From: Clostridia bacterium
GTDB lineage: Bacteria; Bacillota; Clostridia; Oscillospirales; CAG-272
Assembly (NCBI GenBank): GCA_017648425.1
Contig: JAGCJD010000283.1
Span: 1 to 5,369, forward strand
Reading direction: 5' to 3'
Length of the DNA: 5,369 nt
Positions 1-5,070 of this stretch are shown in pieces. The notes under the pieces are model-generated. The model was not told where the DNA came from, ran no database searches, and was given only the letters and a program-made list of their open reading frames with translations. A program made the translations under genes and the position numbers. How positions within the stretch are numbered: position 1 is the stretch's first letter; each line of letters starts with the position of its first letter.

Positions 1-334
1 ACCTCTTGATATGACCTTCTTCGGGTGTATTCCGTCTATTATGCTTCCCTTCAAGAGCCGTTGGCGGACAAACTTCTCCGTCAGGTAGCCATTTTCTGCG
101 TGACAGGCTCAATGGCGAAACACCTGTGCACGTTCATCACTAAAATGACGCTCAGTCCGAGTCCGTGATACTACTCGGAGGAACGGGCGGCGTTATGCCG
201 CAGCACTGCCCTTAGGCAGCCAATGCAACGTTTCTATCGTTAGCGTTTAATTTTAAGTTTGGACCTTTTAAGAGATTGTCCGGCTCTACCCGCTTATCAT
301 ACCTCAAAATCCCCGTCGAAACCTTTACGAGCCC
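1..334 (-). ncRNA. ssrA: Transfer-messenger RNA (tmRNA), 3' end cut off by the window edge
   Basis: tmRNA acts with SmpB to free ribosomes stalled on broken mRNA and tags the unfinished protein for proteolysis. The RNA 5' end at 334 reads GGGCUCG, followed by the conserved GGUUUCGAC of the tRNA-like domain. Helix P2 is visible: 297-310 pairs, with an internal mismatch, to 1-14. An H-type pseudoknot (PK1) precedes the tag: 284-287 pairs with 271-274, and 278-281 with 261-264. After the tag, PK2 forms from 173-178 with 157-162 plus loop 165-169 with 136-140. PK3 forms from about 123-132 with 99-107 plus loop 112-116 with 88-92. A GCGGC/GCCGC hairpin (P5) follows the tag stop. Only the T arm, acceptor 3' strand and CCA, about 25-35 nt, should lie beyond position 1. 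ssrA sits 34 nt after smpB, and no convincing promoter of its own is visible, so co-transcription and RNase P processing are likely (inference). Confidence 0.96.
212..244 (-). other. tmRNA proteolysis-tag reading frame (ANDRNVALAA-stop)
   Basis: Inside ssrA, directly after PK1 and an A/U-rich single-stranded stretch, the resume codon GCU (242-244) opens a ten-residue frame ANDRNVALAA ending in UAA (212-214). The C-terminal ALAA is the degron read by ClpXP-type proteases in other bacteria. The length and the AND start resemble the E. coli tag ANDENYALAA, whereas VALAA is a common Firmicute ending. The exact resume codon is inferred from family comparison; the frame and its ending are seen directly. 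Confidence 0.92.
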
Positions 335-368
335 ATATAATAAATTTTGTGGTAAGAAGTATTTGACA

Positions 369-845
369 TCAGTCGTATTTTGATTGCTCCCTGAGCCTTC
401 TCTCGACTTCTCTGCCCGCTTCCGCCTTTGCCGCGCTATCACGCTTATCGTAAAGCTTTTTGCCTCGGCACAGACCGACCTCAACCTTTACATTCTTGCC
501 CGAAAAATAAAGAGAAAGCGGAACTAGTGTAAAGCCCTTTTGCGCCACAAGACCAAAAAGCTTATTCAGCTCCCTCTTGTGCATGAGCAGTTTGCGGTCA
601 CGCAGTGGCTCGCGGTTGAATATGTTTCCCTTTTCATAAGGGCTTATATGCATTCCGAGAACATAAAGCTCACCATTCTTAAATGAGCAATACGAATCCT
701 TAAGATTTACCGCTCCCGCGCGTATGCTCTTGACCTCAGTTCCAAAAAGAGAGATACCCGCCTCGTACTTTTCGTCAACAAAATATTCGTGGTACGCTTT
801 TTTATTCTGGGCAATAAGCCTGCTACCCATTTTTTTGTCAGCCAA
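369..845 (-). CDS. smpB: SsrA-binding protein SmpB
   Basis: SmpB binds the tRNA-like domain of tmRNA, stands in for the missing anticodon arm, and carries tmRNA into stalled ribosomes. The 158-residue product is full length for the family. Family signatures in order are IAQNKKAYHEYF (11-22), YEAGISLFGTEVKSIRAG (27-44), VNLKDSYC (46-53), MHISPYEKGN (65-74), RKLLMHKRE (84-92), GFTLVPLSLY (104-113) and GKKLYDKRD (128-136). A basic C-terminal tail follows, which in the family folds in the ribosomal decoding centre. I chose a TTG start at 843-845 because AAGGAAGTGA (850-859), a near-perfect Shine-Dalgarno, lies 7 nt upstream. A GTG at 861-863 gives 164 residues but lies before that site. The ATG at codon 6 is a less likely alternative. 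It has its own promoter and is followed closely by ssrA, its RNA partner. Confidence 0.96.
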   Translation of the reverse strand: MADKKMGSRLIAQNKKAYHEYFVDEKYEAGISLFGTEVKSIRAGAVNLKDSYCSFKNGELYVLGMHISPYEKGNIFNREPLRDRKLLMHKRELNKLFGLVAQKGFTLVPLSLYFSGKNVKVEVGLCRGKKLYDKRDSAAKAEAGREVERRLREQSKYD

Positions 846-849
846 GCTC

Positions 850-859
850 TCACTTCCTT
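850..859 (-). promoter_or_regulatory. Ribosome binding site that sets the smpB TTG start
   Basis: Read on the minus strand this is AAGGAAGTGA, one mismatch from AAGGAGGTGA. The AAGGAAG core ends 7 nt before TTG (843-845). It lies downstream of the GTG at 861-863, which argues against that longer start. Confidence 0.8.
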
Positions 860-881
860 TCACAAAAATTCCACGCTTTAT

Positions 882-910
882 ATTCTACCATAAAGAAATT
901 ACAAAATCAA
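882..910 (-). promoter_or_regulatory. Probable sigma-A promoter for smpB(-ssrA)
   Basis: On the minus strand, TTGATT (905-910) and TAGAAT (882-887) are separated by exactly 17 bp, with TGG directly before the -10 giving an extended -10 element. It lies in the 83-bp gap between the holA stop and the smpB start. Transcription would begin near 875, leaving a leader of about 30 nt. No holA terminator is evident in the gap, so holA read-through into smpB is also possible. Confidence 0.68.
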
Positions 911-928
911 GTCCTTTTTGTCGATTGC

Positions 929-1960
929 TCAAATACTGCACACCAAATTTTCAATTGGTAAATATCCCTGCGGCGAAAATTTGACCGCCGCATCTGCCTC
1001 ATAGCAAAGGTCAAGCGCCTCTTTAAGCTTTTTCATGGATTTGTTCCTTGCGCCCTGAGCATAAAGCTTTGTCTTGTACTCGTTCATTTTCAATATTGAA
1101 GCTATCTCTATCGAAGAGCGTCCCTCCTCCAAAAGAGCCTTTACAGCAACAAGATCGCAAACAGCGCGCGACACCTCCGACATAAGGATTATCGGATCTA
1201 CGCGCCTGAACTTCATCACCGCCAAAGCGTTTATCGCGTCCTCGCTTCTGCCGTCCATAATAGCATTCGCAAGAGAGAACGCATCAGTTGTTATCTCGGC
1301 AATGGAAACATTTAGCACATCATCTTTTGTAACTGTTTTGCGTCCGTGTGAAAGCGCGTAAAAGCTGAGCTTTTCGGTTTCGTTGGACAAGGTGTACATT
1401 GATCTGCCTGCATAATCTATAAGAAATGCGCAAACATCGGCAGAGGCTTCAACTCCGTTATGCTCAAAATGCTTTCCCACCCACGAAACGAGCTTTGCGC
1501 CCGTTATCGGTTCAAAGTTGACGGGGGTTATATATTCTGCAAGTCTTTTAAGTATAGTCGAGGGATTTTTAGGAAGATTTCCCTCGTCTATCATAGTAGC
1601 GGGAACGGAAATTATCAGAACATTATAATCGTATTCCGTAAGCGTTGCCAAAACATCACAGAGGTCGTCCAGCTCCTTTGCCCTGAGCGCGTCGATGTTA
1701 AGCCCGTTGACAGTAACGACCTTTTTTTCGCTCATCATAGGCAACGGCATAAGAGCATCGAGCAGAGCGTCCGCGCTGTAATCCATGGCATCTATCTTCA
1801 TATCATTAAAAAGAGCAAACGCCTCGTCCTCGCATACCGCGCGCCTTGCGGCTTCCACGCAATACGACTTCATATAATCCTCGTCGCCAAAGAACAAATA
1901 TCCGCCCGAAATTCCCTTTTTAAGCTGTTTTCTGAATGCGTCCTCTCTGATTATCTCCAA
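929..1960 (-). CDS. holA: DNA polymerase III subunit delta
   Basis: Delta is the clamp-loader subunit that opens the beta sliding clamp during replication. The 343-residue product has the family's usual length. The N-terminal domain shows the characteristic YLFFGDEDYMKSYC (21-34), a degenerate nucleotide-binding region, followed by LPMMSEKKVV (73-82) and NVLIISVP (113-120). The family's middle segment is seen as FEPITGAKLVSWV (149-161) and AGRSMYTLSNETEKLSFYA (184-202). A helical C-terminal collar region follows (about 225-343), with FRRVDPIILMSEVSRAV (251-267). The reading frame is open to 2365, but the extra 135 codons run through two promoters and antisense through rpmH, so I reject that extension. 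TTG at 1958-1960 has a GGGGTGA site 8 nt upstream. A GTG at 1967-1969 (346 residues) overlaps that site and is second choice. Overall identification is secure; the start is likely but not certain. Confidence 0.94.
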   Translation of the reverse strand: MEIIREDAFRKQLKKGISGGYLFFGDEDYMKSYCVEAARRAVCEDEAFALFNDMKIDAMDYSADALLDALMPLPMMSEKKVVTVNGLNIDALRAKELDDLCDVLATLTEYDYNVLIISVPATMIDEGNLPKNPSTILKRLAEYITPVNFEPITGAKLVSWVGKHFEHNGVEASADVCAFLIDYAGRSMYTLSNETEKLSFYALSHGRKTVTKDDVLNVSIAEITTDAFSLANAIMDGRSEDAINALAVMKFRRVDPIILMSEVSRAVCDLVAVKALLEEGRSSIEIASILKMNEYKTKLYAQGARNKSMKKLKEALDLCYEADAAVKFSPQGYLPIENLVCSI

Positions 1961-1965
1961 AATCC

Positions 1966-1972
1966 TCACCCC
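1966..1972 (-). promoter_or_regulatory. Ribosome binding site supporting the holA TTG start
   Basis: GGGGTGA on the minus strand, a close match to GAGGTGA, with the GGGG core 8 nt before TTG 1958-1960. The competing GTG codon (1967-1969) lies within it. Confidence 0.6.
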
Positions 1973-2000
1973 ACGCGAAAAAATTCTACTATATAAGTAA

Positions 2001-2029
2001 ATTGTACCATATTTCCGCGTTTTTTTCAA
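2001..2029 (-). promoter_or_regulatory. Sigma-A promoter for holA
   Basis: On the minus strand, TTGAAA (2024-2029) and TACAAT (2001-2006) are spaced by 17 bp, with TGG directly before the -10 (extended -10). Each hexamer matches consensus at 5 of 6 positions. Transcription would begin near 1994, about 34 nt before the TTG start. It points away from the rpmH promoter, with 38 bp between the two -35 boxes. Confidence 0.75.
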
Positions 2030-2067
2030 GGTTTTTTCCTCAATTATGAAAAAATTAAAAAAATCTC

Positions 2068-2096
2068 TTGACAAACAAGAGAAAATGTGGTTTAAT
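2068..2096 (+). promoter_or_regulatory. Strong sigma-A promoter for the rpmH-rnpA-yidD-yidC-jag operon
   Basis: A perfect -35 TTGACA (2068-2073), a 17-bp spacer and TTTAAT (2091-2096, 5 of 6 to consensus) with TGG just upstream. The 20 bp before the -35 hold runs of six and seven A's (2049-2054 and 2057-2063) that could act as an UP element. This suits a highly expressed ribosomal protein operon. The expected start is near 2103. Confidence 0.85.
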
Positions 2097-2102
2097 ATTA
2101 TA

Positions 2103-2209
2103 GTGTCATTGTAAAAAGCGTAATTCGGCTTAAAAAGCAACACGCTTCCGGATAAAATTCCGGATATCTCGTGATCCGGGATCAAAACAAAATTAAGGAG
2201 GTGCACGAA
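2103..2209 (+). promoter_or_regulatory. Structured 5' leader of rpmH with alternative hairpins
   Basis: About 105 nt separate the likely transcription start from the rpmH ATG. AAGCGT (2116-2121) pairs with ACGCTT (2142-2147). A TCCGGA/ATCCGG element occurs three times (2147-2152, 2159-2164, 2174-2179). Copies 1 and 2 form one hairpin, copies 2 and 3 another, so the two exclude each other. The ribosome binding site AAGGAGGTG (2195-2203) lies just after the last arm and looks unpaired in both. A regulatory role, for example L34 autocontrol, is inference; I recognise no named leader family. Confidence 0.45.
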
Positions 2210-2344
2210 ATGCTTAGAACCTATCAACCCAAAAAGCGTCAGAGAAAAAAGGAGCATGGTTTCAGAAAGAGAATGGCTACCGCTGACGGAAGAAACGTAC
2301 TCAAGAGAAGACGTGCAAAGGGCAGAAAAAGACTGACCTATTGA
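2210..2344 (+). CDS. rpmH: 50S ribosomal protein L34
   Basis: L34 is a small, very basic protein of the large ribosomal subunit that binds 23S rRNA. The 44-residue product is complete and reads MLRTYQPKKRQRKKEHGF (1-18), then RKRMAT (19-24), DGRNVLKRRRAKGRKRL (26-42) and a final TY. This is the canonical L34 pattern (TYQP near the N terminus, HGFRxRMxT, GRxVLxxRRxKGRxxL). The ATG is preceded at 8 nt by a perfect AAGGAGGTG site. It is the first gene of the operon and lies just before rnpA, its near-universal partner. A minus-strand open frame extending upstream from holA covers this gene completely, so automated calling could miss it. Expression beyond this gene is probably lowered by the hairpin at 2366-2401. 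Confidence 0.98.
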   Translation: MLRTYQPKKRQRKKEHGFRKRMATADGRNVLKRRRAKGRKRLTY

Positions 2345-2365
2345 TTTATCAAAATCAAAGAACAT

Positions 2366-2401
2366 AAAACCGCCGATGACTTCAAAAGCATCGGGGTTTT
2401 T
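2366..2401 (+). terminator. Attenuator-like hairpin between rpmH and rnpA
   Basis: AAAACC (2366-2371) and CCGATG (2373-2378) pair with CATCGG (2389-2394) and GGTTTT (2395-2400): 12 bp with one bulged G and a 10-nt loop, ending in five T's (2397-2401). It has intrinsic-terminator form with a short U tract, so partial termination is likely. That would give more L34 than RNase P protein from one transcript. The rnpA ribosome binding site AGGTG begins 8 nt later. Confidence 0.6.
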
Positions 2402-2418
2402 GGTATATAGGTGTTTTT

Positions 2419-2814
2419 ATGAAAAATATCGCAATAAAAGAACACCACCTGTATAACAAGACCTTTTCCAAAGGAAAAAGGTTTGTCGGCAGGTATGTTG
2501 CCGTATATGTTCTTCGCGACCTTGCCGCAGAAAGACTGAAAAAGGAAAACCCGCAAAAGACCTATGTCAACAGACTTGGACTTTCCGTTTCCAAAAAGCT
2601 TGGCGGAGCTGTGCAGCGCAACCGCGCAAAGCGTCTTATGCGCGCCTCTTATGACAAGGTCAAGAATGAGCTCAGGCGTGGTAATCTTATCGTAATAAGT
2701 CCTCGCAACGCAATACTTTCGGCAAAAAGCACGGAGGTCGCAGACGAGCTTTCGGTTGCATTTTGCGAATTGGGACTTAAACGCCGAGCAACAGGTGAGG
2801 AAATTACAAAATGA
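2419..2814 (+). CDS. rnpA: Ribonuclease P protein component
   Basis: This protein binds the catalytic RNase P RNA and helps it trim the 5' leaders of pre-tRNAs and of tmRNA, such as the ssrA in this window. The family core is clear: LGLSVSKKLGGAVQRNRAKR (53-72), containing the RNR signature helix (QRNRAKRLMR, 66-75), and the preceding FSKGKRFVGRYVAVYV (16-31). LRRGNLIVISPRNA (85-98) forms the last core strand. At 131 residues it is slightly long. Compared with the B. subtilis protein as I recall it, a charged loop of about ten extra residues lies between YVL and LGLSVSKK (roughly 34-50). The ATG is 5 nt after AGGTG (2409-2413). Its stop overlaps the yidD start (ATGA, 2811-2814), so the two are probably translationally coupled. 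Confidence 0.97.
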   Translation: MKNIAIKEHHLYNKTFSKGKRFVGRYVAVYVLRDLAAERLKKENPQKTYVNRLGLSVSKKLGGAVQRNRAKRLMRASYDKVKNELRRGNLIVISPRNAILSAKSTEVADELSVAFCELGLKRRATGEEITK

Positions 2815-3083
2815 AGCATGTTTGCATTTTGCTGATCCGCTTTTACAGAAAATTTTTATCTCCGCTAAAACGAAATCCGTGCTGTCGGTTTACTCCGACA
2901 TGCTCTGCCTACGCCCTTGAGGCGTTTCAAAAACGTGGCTTTTTTGTGGGATCTTGGCTTACCGTAAGGCGAATATTTCGCTGCAACCCATTTTGCGCGG
3001 GTGGGCACGACCCCGTTCCCGAGCGTAAGCACAAAAAAATTCCCAAATACGATACGGATAACGGCGATAAGGATAAACAATGA
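2811..3083 (+). CDS. yidD: Membrane protein insertion efficiency factor YidD
   Basis: YidD is a small inner-face membrane-associated protein that improves YidC-dependent insertion in E. coli; its mechanism is not settled. The 90-residue product begins with a short hydrophobic/amphipathic segment (4-18, CILLIRFYRKFLSPL). The family signature follows: CCRFTPTCSAYALEA (24-38), a GSWLTVRRIFRCNPF stretch (47-61) and GGHDPVP (64-70). Cysteines at 24, 25, 31, 58 and 62 include the family's conserved ones. The tail (71-90) is hydrophilic and lysine/aspartate rich. It overlaps the end of rnpA by 4 nt, with GAGG (2797-2800) 10 nt before the ATG, and is followed 71 nt later by yidC, its functional partner. 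Confidence 0.97.
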   Translation: MKHVCILLIRFYRKFLSPLKRNPCCRFTPTCSAYALEAFQKRGFFVGSWLTVRRIFRCNPFCAGGHDPVPERKHKKIPKYDTDNGDKDKQ

Positions 3084-3112
3084 CAAAAAGAGCCTTGCGC
3101 TCTAAAAAACAG

Positions 3113-3154
3113 AAAGGATATTCCCGAATTCTTCAGTCGGGAAGCTAAATTTCA
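3113..3154 (+). promoter_or_regulatory. Unusual translation start region of yidC: ribosome binding site, hairpin, then start
   Basis: The best Shine-Dalgarno, AAAGGA (3113-3118), is 36 nt before the ATG, which is too far for normal use. Between them lies a hairpin: TTCCCGA (3121-3127) pairs perfectly with TCGGGAA (3137-3143), loop 9 nt. If it folds, the effective gap drops to about 13 nt. A weaker GGGAAG (3139-3144) sits 10 nt before the ATG but is locked in that stem. An in-frame stop (TAA, 3146-3148) rules out an upstream start. Confidence 0.45.
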
Positions 3155-4384
3155 ATGAACTTCTGGGATATAATCTACATGCCGTTCGGATATTTGATAA
3201 AATTCTTGAACGCGATAGTGGGCAACCAATACATTCTTGCCCTGCTCTTATTCGCGGTAATAGTCGAGATAATTCTTTTGCCGTTCGGTATCAAACAACA
3301 AAAAAACTCTATTAAGCAAGCAAAACTCCGTCCCAAGGAAATGGCTATACGCAAAAAATACGCGGGACGTGAAGATACCCCAACAAAGCAGAAAATGTCA
3401 ATGGAGATACAAGAGCTTTACCAAAAGGAAGGCTACAATCCCATGGGCGGTTGTCTGCCGCTTCTCATTCAGTTACCCATAATCCTTATTCTTTACAACC
3501 TTGTAATGAACCCCTTGCAGTATATTGTGGGACTGAAAAGCGATGTTATACAAAGACTTTCAGATGTTGCCGCTTCCGTTACAGGCAAGACCTATAACAT
3601 TTCGCGTAACATCGACCTTCTCGGCGATATTCAGTCGCTCGATTACAGCCATTTTGCAAATGTTGAGGGCTTTTCCGCAGAAATATACGAAAAGCTCCCT
3701 AACCTTAAAATGTTCGGCGGTGCTATCGACCTTGGCGCAACGCCCAGCATAACAACATTCAACTGGCTGCTCCTCATACCCATTCTCACATTCGTTGCAT
3801 ACTTCCTCAGCATGAAGCTGACGAGAAAGCTGACCTACCAGCCAATGGCTGACGACAAGGCAATGGGCTGCTCCAATAATATAATGGATATCATGATGCC
3901 CTTGTTCAGCGTATATATCGCATTTGTCGTTCCCGCGGCTATCGGTGTTTACTGGATATTCAAGAGCATACTCGGCATCTTAAAGCAGTTTATACTCAAA
4001 AAGGCAATGCCCATACCCACCTTTACCGAGGAGGATTACAAGGCGGCTGAAAAGGAGCTTAATGTAAGACCTGAAAAGGCTCCAAAAAACAAGTCGGGTA
4101 AGATAGTTCGTTCACTCCACCATATAGACGACGAGGACTTTGAGGACACCGCCGAGGCAGCAAGAAAGCGCCGCGAAGCTCTTGAAGCTCAGGAGGCAGA
4201 GGAGGCTGAAAAGAAAGCCAACAACAAAAAGGCAGCACTTAATGACGGACTTATCAAGGAGGACGACAGAGCCGAGAAAAACAAGGAAAAGCTAAAAAAG
4301 AAGGCTCAATCCTCCGAAAAGGACACAGTAGAGGATACTGCAAAAGACACAAACGACACAAATGATAAAACAGATGGAGAATAA
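3155..4384 (+). CDS. yidC: Membrane protein insertase YidC/Oxa1 family (SpoIIIJ-like)
   Basis: YidC inserts and folds membrane proteins, alone or with SecYEG; the B. subtilis paralogue SpoIIIJ is also needed for sporulation. The 409-residue product has the Gram-positive layout. After PFGYLIKFLNAIVGN (10-24), TM1 lies at about 25-45, then a charged cytoplasmic hairpin (47-95). NPMGGCLPLLIQLPI (95-109) leads TM2 (101-120). An outside region follows (about 121-203) containing MFGGAIDLGATPS (186-198), then TM3 (about 204-221) and two more membrane spans within 243-282. There is no lipoprotein signal at the N terminus. Residue 38 in TM1 is Glu, where the family usually has Arg or Lys. The C-terminal tail (285-409) is long and rich in Lys, Glu and Asp, resembling ribosome-contacting YidC tails. 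The start ATG lacks a normal ribosome binding site. jag begins 3 nt after the stop. Confidence 0.97.
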   Translation: MNFWDIIYMPFGYLIKFLNAIVGNQYILALLLFAVIVEIILLPFGIKQQKNSIKQAKLRPKEMAIRKKYAGREDTPTKQKMSMEIQELYQKEGYNPMGGCLPLLIQLPIILILYNLVMNPLQYIVGLKSDVIQRLSDVAASVTGKTYNISRNIDLLGDIQSLDYSHFANVEGFSAEIYEKLPNLKMFGGAIDLGATPSITTFNWLLLIPILTFVAYFLSMKLTRKLTYQPMADDKAMGCSNNIMDIMMPLFSVYIAFVVPAAIGVYWIFKSILGILKQFILKKAMPIPTFTEEDYKAAEKELNVRPEKAPKNKSGKIVRSLHHIDDEDFEDTAEAARKRREALEAQEAEEAEKKANNKKAALNDGLIKEDDRAEKNKEKLKKKAQSSEKDTVEDTAKDTNDTNDKTDGE

Positions 4385-4387
4385 AAA

Positions 4388-5038
4388 GTGAAAAAGCAAG
4401 TTATTATAAGTGCAAAGACCGTTGAGGAAGCAGTTGCGCAGGCAGTAGCCGAGCTCGGCGCTCCCAATGCGGAAAAGATTGAATATACCGTTCTAGAAGA
4501 GCCCAAAAAGGGACTTTTTGGAATAGGCTCACAGGACGCAAAAATATCCGCTACCTACTCATGCGGAGGAGAAAGCAAGGCGCTTGAACTCATAAAGACC
4601 ATACTTTCCGACATGAGCATTGAGGCAAGCGTTGAAATGACTGACGGTGAAAACGGCGAAAAGCGTATAACCGTAAGCGGAGAAGCCGCTTCCGTGCTGA
4701 TAGGTCACCACGGAGATACTCTCGACTCTCTCCAGTATCTTGCAAACCTTGCGGCTAACACAAAAGTTGATGGCAAAAAAGAGGATTATGTAAAGATAAC
4801 CGTTGATGTTGAAGGCTACCGCGCAAAGCGTGAGGAAACTCTCCGCGCATTGGCAAGACGCATGGCGGCAAAGGTTCAAAAGTACAAAAAGAGCGTAATG
4901 CTCGAGCCTATGAACCCTTACGAGAGAAGAATAATCCACTCTGAGATACAGAACATCGAGGGCGTTTCAACCAACTCGATAGGATCTGAAAACAACAGAA
5001 AAATAGTTATCTTCCTTGAAACGGATAGCGAAGAATAA
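4388..5038 (+). CDS. jag: RNA-binding protein Jag/KhpB (Jag_N, KH and R3H domains)
   Basis: Jag (KhpB, 'SpoIIIJ-associated') is an RNA-binding protein that in other Firmicutes partners KhpA and affects cell elongation and division; its usual place after yidC is seen here. The 216 residues comprise three domains. Jag_N (1-57) carries KKGLFGIGSQDAKI (40-53). A KH domain (about 65-143) has the GxxG loop as GHHG (106-109) in VLIGHHGDTLDSLQYL. An R3H domain (about 147-211) has PYERRIIH (177-184), where R180/R181 and H184 fit the R-x3-H signature. The linker between Jag_N and KH is very short. The GTG start follows yidC by 3 nt, with GGAGAA (4376-4381) 6 nt upstream inside the yidC end, so translation is probably coupled. 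A strong terminator follows at once; jag closes the operon. Confidence 0.96.
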   Translation: MKKQVIISAKTVEEAVAQAVAELGAPNAEKIEYTVLEEPKKGLFGIGSQDAKISATYSCGGESKALELIKTILSDMSIEASVEMTDGENGEKRITVSGEAASVLIGHHGDTLDSLQYLANLAANTKVDGKKEDYVKITVDVEGYRAKREETLRALARRMAAKVQKYKKSVMLEPMNPYERRIIHSEIQNIEGVSTNSIGSENNRKIVIFLETDSEE

Positions 5039-5040
5039 TA

Positions 5041-5070
5041 AAAAAGAGAGGCTTTCAGCCTCTCTTTTTT
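5041..5070. terminator. Perfect bidirectional intrinsic terminator between jag and spoVAE
   Basis: The 13-nt arms at 5041-5053 and 5057-5069 pair perfectly around a TTC loop. The GC core is GAGAGGCT/AGCCTCTC, flanked by an A run on one side and six T's (5065-5070) on the other. Because both flanks are A/T runs it works from either direction: for the jag operon on the plus strand and for spoVAE on the minus strand. It starts 2 nt after the jag stop. Confidence 0.95.

Noticed and set aside
363..368. Plus-strand TTGACA as an antisense promoter into smpB
   Set aside because: No -10-like hexamer lies 16-18 bp downstream.
335..370. A separate promoter for ssrA (TATTAT/TTTATT just before the RNA)
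   Set aside because: The -10-like boxes are too close to the mature 5' end or match poorly, and there is no -35 match at 16-18 bp.
212..484. A 90-codon minus-strand frame ending in the tmRNA tag
   Set aside because: Only its last ten codons are meaningful, as the tag in ssrA; the rest crosses the tmRNA 5' half and the smpB 3' end in another frame.
1460..1996. A 178-codon plus-strand frame opposite holA
   Set aside because: No recognisable family or ribosome binding site; it is an antisense shadow of the well-supported holA.
2086..2094. DnaA-box-like TGTGGTTTA, suggesting an origin near rpmH
   Set aside because: Only about 7 of 9 positions match, it is a single copy, and it is explained by the rpmH -10 region; no cluster of boxes is seen.
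3089..3103. Hairpin AGAGC/GCTCT after yidD as a terminator
   Set aside because: On the plus strand it is followed by A's rather than T's, and the stem is only 5 bp. On the minus strand it would have a U tract, but no minus-strand gene precedes it.
4559..4939. A 126-codon minus-strand frame opposite jag
   Set aside because: Antisense to conserved KH/R3H domains, with no start signal or family features.
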